This document shows, piece after piece, positions 21,675 to 31,888 of a stretch of DNA of 64,000 bases. The notes under the pieces are model-generated. The model had not been told where the DNA came from, made no database searches, and saw only the letters and a program-made list of their open reading frames with translations. Every line of letters begins with the position of its first letter. The stretch's first letter is position 1. This DNA comes from Merluccius polli (Eukaryota > Chordata > Actinopteri > Gadiformes > Merlucciidae), in NCBI GenBank assembly GCA_030340625.1, contig JAOPHQ010003127.1, positions 1,262,501-1,326,500 on the forward strand, in the 5' to 3' direction. The position numbers were made by a program, and so were the translations under genes.

Positions 21675-23007
21675 TTTTGGTAATTCTAGGCCATCTAGCT
21701 TGGGTCTCGGCTGCGTTCATGGAGGATTGCGATGTGTACAGTTCTTCATAGTATGCCTTAAATTGGTCATTTATGATCTGGGGATGTGTGGAGGACGAGT
21801 CTGGTGAAACACCGATTTCAGGAATTGCACTACGCGCTGCTGCCTGTCTAAGTTGGTGACATAATAATTTTCCTGCCTTTTCGCCGTGTTCATAATACAA
21901 TTGCTTTGTTTTAAGTAGCAACCGTTCTGTCTGTTTTATGGAGAGGTTGTCATATTCTGTTTTCAACAATAGCCGTTCTTTATAAAGATCAGGTGTGAAA
22001 TCATGAGATAATTCGTCGTCAATGTCTGATATCTGCTGGGTTAATACTGTAAGACGCTTGGTTCGTTCTCTTTTTCTATGAGCTGCATATGAAATAATCT
22101 GTCCTCTGAGGTAGGCCTTGAGTGACTCCCATATAGTAGCATATGACATTCCTGGGGTGCTGTTGATCTCTAGGTAAAGGTCAATTTCGTCAGACATTAG
22201 TTTTTGAAATGACTTATTTGCTAATAAAAGTGGGTCGAGTCGCCATGAGCGCTGAGGTATGGGATTGTTTGGAAATGACATGTCTAATTGGACAGGACTG
22301 TGGTCGGAGATCACTATTGCGTGATACTGGCAGTTAGTTACCAGAGAAATGGTCCTGTGATCAATCAAATAAAAATCAATTCGTGAATATGAAAGATGAA
22401 CTGGCGAGAAAAATGAAAACTGTCTAGCAGTGGGATTGGAGTGTCTCCACGGGTCAAATAATTTGTAGGACTCCATAATTGACAAAATTAGTGCACTCGA
22501 TTTGGACACAGATTTGCTTTGTCTGTGGCTAGACTTGTCTAGTGTTGGCTGTAGCGTACAGTTGAAATTTCCCCCTAATATTAGCAAATGTGAGTTAAGA
22601 TCAGGGAGTTTTCCTATGAGGCAAGAGAAAAACTGAGGGTCGTCCCAATTGGGGCCATAAAGGTTAACCAGTGCGACTAAATTGCCATATAACTTCCCTG
22701 ACACAATGACAAACCGGCCATTATTATCTGGTGTTACATTGCCTGGCACGAACGGAACACCTTTCCTTATTAATATTGCTGCCCCCCTAGACCTATCTCC
22801 ATAGTTAGAGTGGAATATCTGATCGATCCAGCCTTTCTTTAGCTTAGTGTGCTTGCTAGCCCGAAGGTGGGTCTCTTGAAGAAACATAATATCTGAACCC
22901 AGTGATTTTAGGTGTATGAAAACCCTGCTACGTTTAATAGGATGTTGTATCCCTTTAATATTCCAACTCATGAATCTGACTGAACCTAAGGCTGTGGTAT
23001 TAGCCAT
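21631..23007 (-). pseudogene. L1-like ORF2, endonuclease part
   Basis: This encodes an AP-type endonuclease that nicks target DNA before reverse transcription. Motifs are in order: SWNIKGI, FLQETHL, NLYGPNWDDP, SRIDFYLID and SDHSPVQLD. The normally invariant GDFN active site reads GGNFN (codon near 22567-22569), a GAT-to-AAT change that would remove a metal/catalytic Asp. The frame runs from 23007 to 21631 before a shift moves translation into the RT frame. Confidence 0.88.
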
Positions 23008-23842
23008 TGTCTTGATGTATTGTTACCAGATATTGTTCCCTAGCCAATTGGGTAATAACAGATGGGATACAGGACCCTACCATAACAGAAAAATTTGAGT
23101 GGAGTGTACAAATAAGTTCGATTTGCTTCCCAAAACACAAAGCACACAAACAAAAACAAAATGACCTTGGTTCCCCTTGCTGACCTGATCTGAACTCCCA
23201 GGTCGCACTAACCTTATCTACCATAAGGCTAAACCCTAACATGGATATAGTTGGGTAACTCCTAACTATACACTAGGACCCACAGAACATGGCTCATGAA
23301 ACAATTATGGCACAAAAATGGCAGCATTTGAAAAAGGAAAAAATAATTACTAACTAAAGACCGACTCAATGGATGCTTAGAGATCAAATGTTGTTATGAT
23401 ATCGCAGACAAATCGTGAAAATAAATAAATAAATATATATATCTATATTTTTTAAATGGGCGATTCAAAATAGAAGCATATGCGTATGCACACACACATT
23501 CATTCTTATGTGTATAGTTATGTCGCATTGAAGAATGAAATTAGGAGGTGGTACTGTCAGTAGTAATGGTTACACAATTTTGATGAAAGCAAAAAGAAAC
23601 CCTTGGGCATACATGACTCCCAACCTCCTCACGCACACATACACTCACACGCGCATATGCACAAATCCAACAACAGAGGGTTGATATAAAATAAGGATTG
23701 TAGTAACAATAACGTTAGGGTGAACTATAACAGTCACTGTAGCAATAAAGCTAACAAAAAGAGAGCTCAGGATATTTTTCTAACGATGGATAGATGTAAA
23801 CGTCTTCTCGGAGAAGAGCTATGAGCTGGTTGAGGATATTAC

Positions 23843-24797
23843 TCACTCAGATATGTAGTATAACAACACTCCATAAGGGTGAGATGTGGTCTCCCGTGCA
23901 GGAAAGTTTTTGGTGATGTAAGTCTGGGCTTCCTCCGGCGTCGTGAAGATCCGCTCCTGGTAATTATGTGTGATGCGCAGCCGGGCCGGATAGAGGATCC
24001 CAAAGTGGACCCCCTCCAGTCCCCGGAGTTGTTGTCTCACCCCGTTGTATCCTGCTCGGGCTCTGGCAATACGCGCCGTGTAGTCTGGGTAGACTGAAAT
24101 GGTCATCCCGTCCAATTTGATCTGTTGTTTTTCCCTGGCGAGGCGAAGTATGTTGGCACAGTCCTGGAAGTAGTGCATGCGGGCCACCATTACGCGTGGT
24201 CGGTCGCCTTGCCTGGGCACCGGCAGCAGCGCGCGATGAGATCTATCCAACACCGGCGCCTCCGTTAGGCTGAACGCCCTCTGAAGTAGGGCTGACACGG
24301 CACCTGTGGAGCTGTCGTGGCTCTCCGGTACTCCCACGATCCTGATATTATTTCTCCTTGACCGCGACTCTAAGTCCTCACACTTATCCTGTAGTGATTC
24401 CGACTGAGCCTTGAGGTGCGCCACTTCGCGTTGCAGTGTAACGATATCATCCGTACATAAAGACACACTTCTCCATCTCGCCAGTGGTACCTTTTAGCGT
24501 GGTTAGCTCTGTAGCAACCGAGTTTTGATAAGATTGCAGTTCAGACCTTACAACCTTAATGTCGGCTCTGAATCCCTCCATTTCCTTTTCCAGCACGCTT
24601 CTAATCTCCGACTTGATGATATGTCCGATATTTTCACGGAGCGACGTAAGCAACTCTTGCCTGAAAGCTTGAGTGGATAGCGCCATGGTCTCGTCAGCTG
24701 GGTTTGGTTTATCACGTTGATCCGGGGATGACCCGGGACCACTGGGCCTCGTGGATGATGAAGTTGTGTTGCGGGTTTTTGTAGACTTGCCAGCCAT
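23843..24797 (-). pseudogene. L1-type ORF1 protein (RNA-binding chaperone), frameshifted
   Basis: L1 ORF1 proteins coat the element RNA as trimers and act as nucleic-acid chaperones. The N-terminal part (from ATG at 24797) has a disordered Ser/Thr/Pro stretch and a coiled coil. A frameshift near 24450-24470 separates it from the rest. Downstream are more coiled coil, the RRM entry motif SRRNNIRIVGVPE, and a C-terminal domain with YPDYTARIARARA and FGILYPARLRI. The layout matches Transposase_22-family ORF1p. A polynucleotide-binding role is family knowledge. Confidence 0.85.
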
Positions 24798-24956
24798 TAT
24801 TTTCCGTATGCTGATATGCAATAGTATGATAAAACGTAAAAAGTAAAATAAAGAAGTGTGTTTTGTCGAAAGGTGCCTTTTTTACAAACTTTAAAATAAA
24901 AGTTCTGCGGAGCCTAGTTGGATGCGTCTACTCCATGACTTGCTCGCTAGCCCCCC

Positions 24957-25345
24957 CTTGCCTTTCTTGTTGATATAGTCCATGGAGTTGGTAGATGGCT
25001 GCTTTATTTTGATGTGGGTGCCGTCGACCGCTCCCAAACACTGTGGCATGCCATGAGCACGATGGAAGCCCAAAACCAGAAGTTCTCCCTCCATTCTTCG
25101 TCCACAACAACACCATTGACGAAGTTGTCCCACCAACTGCTGGTTCTACCTGGTCGAACCCAAAATCTTCTCCTAGTTGCCCTCCTGGTAGCCCTTCGCG
25201 GTGGATGTAAAATGTGGCTTAGGTGGTTGTCCATCAGCCTTTTTTGCTCAGCGTGGTGGCACAGAAGCATAATATTGCGACAGTAACCCTAATAGGCACA
25301 ATATCTTCTCCAGCAGGAACACAAGCATGTAGTCTGCCATTGTTG
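24957..25345 (-). pseudogene. Harbinger transposase, N-terminal part, internally deleted
   Basis: This is the upstream portion of the same transposase gene. It holds an N-terminal ATG context near 25343, RRFWVRPGRTSSWW, VVDEEWRENF and then the first catalytic motif CLGAVDGTHIKIKQ. VDEEWRENF jumps almost directly to the HGMPQCLGAVDG region. The helix-turn-helix segment normally between them is missing, and the frame shifts at least twice. Thus the copy was probably defective before or independently of the LINE insertion. Confidence 0.85.
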
Positions 25346-25610
25346 TTGTTATGAGACGTCGTCACGGGTTACAAAAGGTTATGCTCGAGGGGTGTGGCGA
25401 TGACGTCATCGAAACGCAAGTATGCGTATTGGCCGTCCAAACGAACACTCAAGGGCTTCGTTTGTGAATTTTTTCACCCTGGGACCAGGTTTCAGAAAAG
25501 TTCGTTTGCAAGCAATGCTTTACAGGATTCGTTTGGACGATCGTCCAAAACGATGCAAAACATCTGCGTTTAAACCAAAAAGCGTCTCCGTGTGGATGGC
25601 CCCTCAGAGT

Positions 25611-25794
25611 CAGGGCTGGACTGGCCATCGGGCATACCGGGCAATGCCTGATGGGCCGATGCACATTTTTGGGCCGGTCCCCCCCCCGTCGGTCATAGGT
25701 CCGGGGTGTGTTACGATAGCGCGTGCCCCCCCCCCCCCGTCGGTCATAGGTCCTGTGGTTGCCAGGGCCGAATTTTGTTCCCAGTCCAGCCGTG
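25611..25794. mobile_element. Small hAT MITE with CAGGGCTGGACTGG termini
   Basis: The inverted ends are CAGGGCTGGACTGG and CCAGTCCAGCCGTG. The flanks CTCAGAGT and GTCAGAGT are an 8-bp duplication with one mismatch. Two internal copies of GTCGGTCATAGGTCC, each preceded by a poly-C run, lie at about 25689 and 25739. It sits a few bases from the right end of the Harbinger element. Confidence 0.85.
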
Positions 25795-26603
25795 GTCAGA
25801 GTCGATTGGTATTTGTAGAATCCTGGGGCGAGGGGGAGGGGCTATGGTTGAGGCGCCTGCTGCGCTCCTTTTTTTGGACAGGTAGTAGACCTGATTGGGC
25901 AATAGAGTTGTAGGCGGAGTGTATTCTGGTTTCAACCGTCTGGCGGTTGGGGTTGTCTCATCGGGTGGGGTGGTATACGTGACAGTTGGTTGATAAGTTG
26001 GTTATCAGTTGGTTATTTTCCACACATTGTCACTGAGGAAGGGTCCGTGGTTATTTTCCACACATTGTCACTGAGGAAGGGTCCTTGGTTATTTTCCACA
26101 CCACCATAGATGGCCTTGGCTGGGCCTGGGGAGTGTGCGTGGTTATTTTTCACAACATAACCCTCTCAAGTGGTCGACAGAGCACTTTACCTTATCTGAC
26201 AAATAACACCATGGGAGAACATCGTCTAAGTCAATTAGGTTTTTCCCCACCCAGTCTCACATCTTTCGGGAACCTCAGTGGTCCGGGAAACCTCTCCAGA
26301 GGGGAGGAGGAAACCGGCCCATCCTTCCTAAAGAAGGAGCATTCACCTGGGTTTGTATCCCTTGTACAATTATCACAGACAGGTTATACATATCGTTCAT
26401 ATGAGCGTAGCGGGGGAGGGGGCACATTCCTTTCCCAGGGTCTCACGGGAGCCAATGGTCCCCGCTAGTCTTTTCACCCAGTGTATTGTTCGACCTTGGG
26501 AAGGTGTCTGAAGGGGAACAGCGTTAGCACATATCGTCGTCTTCCCTTTCCGGGGGTTCATCGGATTCACTATCCGCATACAGTAGGAGCGGCGCCTGAA
26601 CAG

Positions 26604-27207
26604 CTCTGTCTTCAATAATAATAATAAATAATAATAACTTGGATTTATATAGTGCCTTTCATGATACCCAAGGTCGCTTTACAACATAGTGTGTGTGTGT
26701 GTGTGTGTGGGGGGGAGATATGACACCTCATCCGCTACCAGAGTGTAGCACCCACTTGGGTGATGCACGGCAGCCAGTATGCGCCAGAACGCTCACCACA
26801 CACTGGCACAGCGGAGAGGTGAGGAATGAAACTGACCAATTAGAGAACAGGGGATGATTAGGTGGCCATGTTGGTACAAGAGCCGGGTTGGGAATTTGGC
26901 CGGGACACCGGGGTTAGCACCCCTACTCTTGCGATGAGTGCCACGGGATCTTTAGTGACCACAGGGTGTCAGGACCTTGGTTTAACGTCTCATCCGAAAG
27001 ACGGTGCTCTAGACGGGACAGAGTCCCCGTCTCCATCCCGGGGCATTGGGGATCTTACAGAGGCCAGAGGGATGAGCACCCCCTACTGGCCCTCCAACAC
27101 CTCTACCAGCACCAACTGGTCTCCCATCCAGAGATGGACCAGACCAGCCCCTGCTTAGCTTCCAAAGAAACCAGCAGTGCAAGGCAGGTAGCCATGGTGC
27201 TGGCACA
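26604..27207 (-). mobile_element. 5S rRNA-derived SINE, copy 2
   Basis: It has the same architecture as the copy at 7741-8307: 5S-like head near 27200-27120 (GGAAGCTAAGCAGGGGCTGG, TGGATGGGAGAC), core, and an AAATCCAAGTTATTATT tail with AATAAT repeats. It carries an expanded TG/G tract at 26690-26715. It interrupts the gag-like region of the retrovirus remnant, so it is younger than that. Confidence 0.88.
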
Positions 27208-28019
27208 AAGGGGTTAAGGCGGTGGTTATTAAGCAGTTCAGCAGGGTTCGGGACCAGGGGATACAGCAGCAGCCGCCAGGGGCTACTGGGGGTGAGTGGG
27301 TACCGGGGGGCGGGGTAGAGGTAACCTGGGTATACAAGGACTGAGAGGCAGTGGTTAGGGCAGCACAGTAGTCCTGTAACACAGTGTCTAGATGGTCCGA
27401 CAGGGGCTCTGCGGGGGTGTCGTAGGGGCCTGGCATTGGACGCCCCGTGACTAATTCATGGTTTTAGCTTATCTTTCATGGTTTTAGCTTATCTATCTCC
27501 TTAACGCTAAGGGGTTTCTTTCCTGCAACCCCCTTCTGGGCCTGTCGCTAAGGCTCACCCTCGACCAATGACTTTAACACCAGTAAAGTGGCCCTGCTAT
27601 AGGGCCCAGTCCTGGGTACCCATCCCTCTTTCTTCCACTGCCCTACGTACTTGTCGCACTTTTTCTCCCAGTACCGCTGCTGACTAACATCCAGTGGTAG
27701 GTTCTTACACGTGTTGAGGCGCAGCCACGCCTTGACTGCCTCGGACTGTTCTATCTCAGTTCCTGACTCCATCTTATTCTACTTCCTTGTTTGCTTTCTG
27801 TCGTTTGTTCTCACCCTAGTTTTCGCTATTTCTCTTTATTTGTAGGGAATAAAATATATCAAATGCATTCATATACACAGATACAAACACACACACGATG
27901 CAAAGCCATAGCAAACAAAACAAAAATTGGCACAAAAAGATGCTTCACACTCAGAGAGAAACGTCTGGGCGTAGCTCCCTGAGCTATGTGGATTCTTGCG
28001 AGGCTCCCGAAGCCTTCTG

Positions 28020-28405
28020 ACATTACATTAGTCTTACCAGATTTACCGGCCGGACATTACGTCAGTCTTACCCGATTTACCGGCCGGACATTACATCAGT
28101 CTTACCCGGTTTACCGGCCGGACATTACATCAGTCTTACCAGATTTACCGGCCGGACATTACATCAGTCTTACCAGATTTACCGGCCGGACATTACATCA
28201 GTCTTACCAGATTTACCGGCCGGACATTACATCAGTCTTACCAGATTTACCGGCCGGACATTACATCAATCTTACCAGATTTACCGGCCGGACATTACAT
28301 CAGTCTTACCAGATTTACCGGCCGGACATTACATCAGTCTTACCAGATTTACCGGCCGGACATTACATTAGTCTTAACAGATTTACCGGCCGGACATTAC
28401 CCTTT
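28020..28405. repeat. 34-bp minisatellite in retroviral leader
   Basis: The unit is ACCGGCCGGACATTACATC followed by AGTCTTACCAGATTT, 34 bp in total and present about 11 times. Variants (CCCGATTT, TTAGTC) sit at the edges and the middle copies are nearly identical. Because 34 is not a multiple of three, the long open frame across it cycles through three peptides and is not a gene. Confidence 0.92.
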
Positions 28406-28784
28406 TTAGGCTCCCCATTGAAGCGCGACTTTTCAGATTATTTTTGAGAGGGTTCTGGAGCACCCTTTGCGATCAGTTATACTCGTTTGGAACTGCGTTC
28501 CAGTATTTTTAGGACCTTGGACAATTATTAACGAACCCACAGTGTTTTCAGATTTGTTATCATGACGGTGTTGGACTCTCTTACCAGGGAGGAATCATGG
28601 TTCGTTCACTTGCACACACCTAAAAGGGGTCCTATTCTACCTATGCAGAATTCGGATTGTATCAACAGGTTCTGCTTATCTTTTTAGTGCCGGCGTATGT
28701 GCAAGAGGGACGAACACCGAGTTCCGCCCTGGCCGGCGAGGTCCCGTTTGGCCCTGTCTCCTTCTTTTCCGTCCTTTCCTTGGA

Positions 28785-28955
28785 AATCACGTCGGGGTCA
28801 CCATTTTGTTAGATAAAAAAAAGGACGGAGAATAAGGCGACTACCGGAGACAGGGATACGTGAGACTAGGGGTTCTTTTATTCTTAAATATTACACTGGT
28901 TCAACATAATTGTCTAAGTTCTATCCGACGGCCTGGGTCGTTCTGGTCCTGGGGT
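28785..28955 (-). repeat. Retroviral LTR end and primer-binding-like site
   Basis: On the minus strand an LTR-like segment ends in TTATCTAACA and is followed at once by AAATGGTGACCCCGACGTGA, which has the form of a retroviral primer-binding site (TGG start). The LTR part matches the fragment at 15729-15835. Downstream comes leader-like sequence. Integrase lies directly upstream, so an LTR joins the 3' part of one provirus to the 5' part of another, or the two ends of a rearranged copy. Confidence 0.6.
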
Positions 28956-30355
28956 GGTCGGTCAGTGCCGGGTACACCTGCACCCAGCTCCTCCTCGCGG
29001 TCCTCCCCGTCCTTGGTCGAGCGGCTTTGGTGCAGTGGTTGAGGTGGTACCAGGTGGAACTCCCTTCCACCTCGATGACCTCGATTGGTGCTTTTGTATG
29101 GTCCTTCTCTCCTAGGCTCATTCCACTTTCTCCTGAACATCCTCAGGTACAAATGGTCACCTGGCTCCACCCCCCTTGGTGGTCGTCCTCCGGCTCTGGA
29201 ACTCTGTTAGTTGTCTTATATACTTTTTCAATTTTATTTCTAATTGTTCTAATGGGGGCCCCTTGTGGGGCCCTCGAAATGTAGGTGAAAGCATAGGTTG
29301 ACCTGTAAGCATTTCATGCGGGGTTAGATGCGTCATTCTGTTAGCTTGCATGCGATAACTCATTAGTGTTAGTGGTAGTGCATCTACCCAATTGAATGTA
29401 TACTTGCAGAAATGTTGTTATTTTCTTGAATGTCCCATTCACTCTTTCCACCGTTCCTTGTGACTGGGGATAGTAAACACAACCTAATCGCTGTTTGGTG
29501 CGTAAATGCTGCACCACACATTTAGCAGTTTTCTGAATGAAAGCTGATCCATTGTCTGAGCTAATTTCTAATTGAATTTCAAACCTTGGCATGACTTTTC
29601 TAGATAAAAACTTGATTACAATAGTCACACTTTGATCTTTTGATGGGACTGTTTCTACCCATCTGCTGAATCTGTCGATGACTACTAGCATGTACCTATT
29701 ACCACATACACTTTTGATCATATCAACATAGTCCATATGTCTAAATGGTCCCTCGGGTGTGGGAATGTGTCCCAATGGAGTAGTGATTGTTTTTCTTAAG
29801 TCGTTTTCTGCACATACTTCACAATCATTGAGCTGATTATCAATCATTGTTTGCAAGTATGGTGACCAAAAACCTTGTTTTCTGATTCAAAAACCTTGTT
29901 TTCTGATTCTCCTCATTACCTCCCCCCTTGCGCAATGGTCAAAACCATGTGCATCTTTAATCAGCAAATGTAACAGCTAGGTAGGTGCAAAAAAATGTCC
30001 ATGAGCACCACGCCATGCACCTCTGTCAATGACTGATTATGATTGTCCAACACCTTGTTTGAGACTAAGTTAGCTAAATAGTTACCTTCTGCCTGTATCC
30101 CTCCTAAGGTGCTGTGCCCTTTAACCTTAACTACAGCCAATTTAGTAGAAAGGGAAATTGCAGCCAGTAAATCCTAAACCTAAATTTTGATACGATATGG
30201 GTTTACCATCAACCGCTTTTAAACCCACGCTGTTACCAAAGTTTACCAAATCATGTACTACACCGAAAACATAATGCAGATCCTTATACACCTTAAGGGT
30301 TTTAAAAAAATGACTTTTCCTAGTTAAGGCCACCAATTCCACTGCTTAAGCCGAC
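28905..30355 (-). pseudogene. Endogenous retrovirus pol: RNase H and integrase remnant
   Basis: Minus-strand pieces in descending coordinates cover three parts. An RNase H portion comes first (VELVALTR, VFGVVHDLVNFG, near 30342-30142). The integrase core follows (YMLVVIDRFSRWVE; ISSDNGSAF for the second Asp; YYPQSQGTVERVNG for the Glu, 29856-29341). The integrase C-terminus comes last (LTPHEMLTG, then GDHLYLRMFRRKWNEP and RREGPYK, 29363-28930). The motifs are of the gamma/epsilon-like type. Stops, frameshifts and a 20-bp duplication near 29880 make it inactive. No envelope was recognised. Confidence 0.8.
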
Positions 30356-30359
30356 ATGT

Positions 30360-31778
30360 CTGAGATCTATCCTATCCTCCACCCTTCAACCCAAATGGTT
30401 TCTCCTTTGATGGTTTCATCTTCTCGTCACTTATGATCAAGTGAATCAGTGCTCAGTGTCTTGGCCAAGTAATCGTGACTGTGCCTGCCTTAGGTTGTCC
30501 CGGGGTTTCAAGGTGGGATCTTACCCGTCATAGGCTAACCAGCCTTCCCTACTGGCCTGTTGCAGGATGCCGTGTATGGGGATAAATCCCTTCTGATTCT
30601 TATGTTCAGCCCATAGGACAGGTGGCTGTGGAGGAGTAGAGACAGATATCTATGACAACTACCCATGCAGTCATGTGTATGCGTAATGGAGACCCCATAC
30701 GGCGTTGACGCTGTAATTGTGACGCGGTGGTGGACGAAGCTAACAAATAAAGATTTTCAACACAGCATAACAGCATTAGGTGTTGGCGTTTGCAAGGTAA
30801 ACCCAATACTTCCTGATGTCAATAAACAATCTAGCTTGTACATTAGATCCCTTCCCAGCAGATTGCTGAAATACTTTTCAGTGATTACTTTAGCAGGTTA
30901 TTGGTCAGAAGGATGTAAAAACAAGCAATGTGAACTACATTGTTACTGAATAAAACCGTACCTTGTAACTATCATTCAAAGGTAACTAGTCACATAAATA
31001 GGAGAAATGGCATAAAAATGGTACAATGTGGTACGTTTTGTTCTTAAACTCCATTGTGTTAGCAGTAGCTCAGTACTACAAGCTGTAAAATTATTTGCAA
31101 GTTGGCCACTGGGGGTAACAACTATCAAACCCACACACACACGGAAGCATGTGTGCAGAAAACTTCCTGGACTACAACATGCAGTGCAGGTTTCTAGCAG
31201 TAGGGGAGCTGTTGTCTCCACCTGCTTTAACTTCATTCACATCGCAGACACTTTTGTTGGCATGTTCAGACAACATTTGTCTGACCAAAGTAATTTGACA
31301 ATTTAACAAATAAAACAAAAACAAAAACAAAATGAAATCTATTTCAACAAAACACATGGACAGCAAGATATGGCTGGCCATGACAACAGTGGCGGGACTT
31401 ATACCACGCAGTCCACTCTCCCCCCTTGGGGACACACCTACCGGTAGACCCTGGCAACCCAGAACAAACTTTCTTTTAACTATTTCAACGCCACACTATG
31501 GAGGTAAACTAAGCAACTCACTGATGAACTTGTTTTATTGTAACACACGCAACACTGCGTATCAGGTTTTTACATTGTAATAACTACCACGCTCCCGCAG
31601 GGTCCTTTTTAGGGCGGGTCCCACTACCTCAGTTTGGTGAGGGGGGAATTTCCCTGAACTCTTAAAAGAGTCCCCAGCGCTGGTTGACCCCTGGACATCT
31701 GTGGACGAGCGGTAGAGGAGATAACTTCTGATTTAAATGAATAGTACCCAACTTAACTGAGCTGTTGGTCTGCTAATA
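30360..31778. other. No gene recognised
   Basis: I find no supported gene or paired repeat here. A short run near 31600-31700 (GGTCCTTTTTAGGGCGGGTC, then AAAAGAGTCCCCAGCGCTGG) looks like leftover LTR-type sequence but has no partner in the window. Confidence 0.4.
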
Positions 31779-31888
31779 GGCTCTGTGCACAAGTCTATGG
31801 CGAACTTCCGGTTTTGCCGCATATCGGCATACTAGTTTCCGGTTTACTTCCCGTCTGAGTTACCACGGCAACCATAAACAGTAGAGAG

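Larger units (their letters stand above)
18090..24956 (-). mobile_element. Full-length L1/Tx1-like LINE inserted in the Harbinger transposase
   Basis: A 15-bp target duplication, CTTGCCTTTCTTGTT, flanks it exactly (18075-18089 and 24957-24971). On the minus strand the element starts GGGGGCTAGCGAGCAAG (5' UTR) and ends in an A-rich tail (18090-18112). It carries ORF1 and ORF2. Without the hAT MITE inside, it is about 6.06 kb, so it is not 5' truncated. Both ORFs are disrupted. Confidence 0.93.
15881..25603. mobile_element. PIF/Harbinger transposon, expanded by nested insertions
   Basis: The termini are inverted and similar: GGCCAAGTCCACACG at left, and the reverse complement of GGGGCCATCCACACGGAGAC at right. 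Both arms share CGTCCAAACG further in. TCA lies outside each end (15878-15880, 25604-25606) as a likely 3-bp duplication. It holds the two genes typical of Harbingers: a Myb/SANT-like gene on plus and a DDE transposase on minus, convergent. Removing the L1 insertion at 18090-24956 and its duplication leaves about 2.9 kb, a normal Harbinger size. Confidence 0.85.
25803..28450 (-). pseudogene. Endogenous retrovirus leader and gag-like remnant
   Basis: The stretch between the primer-binding-like site at 28.8 kb and about 25.9 kb is read on the minus strand. A gag-like start lies at 27772 (EIEQSEAVKAWLRLNT, YVGQWKKEGWVPRTG). Pro/Thr-rich sequence follows, then an interruption by a SINE3, then acidic and basic pieces (ESDEPPERED near 26560). 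Frameshifts and stops are frequent. A roughly 38-bp duplication (GGTTATTTTCCACACATTGT onward) occurs at about 26012-26085. Assignment to gag rests on position and composition and is moderate. Confidence 0.55.

Noticed and set aside
25422..25913. A 163-codon open frame crossing a Harbinger end and a MITE
   Set aside because: It runs through two transposon termini and poly-C tracts and has no recognisable domain.
27986..28447. A 153-codon open frame of repeated PDITSV/GRTLHQSY peptides
   Set aside because: It is the translation of a 34-bp minisatellite. The period is not a multiple of three and there is no family match.
31600..31778. Left half of the 9-bp-TSD MITE as counterpart to 54948-55058
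   Set aside because: I compared the flank left of the ISL2EU element with the MITE and found no convincing match. I therefore do not claim the element landed inside a MITE.
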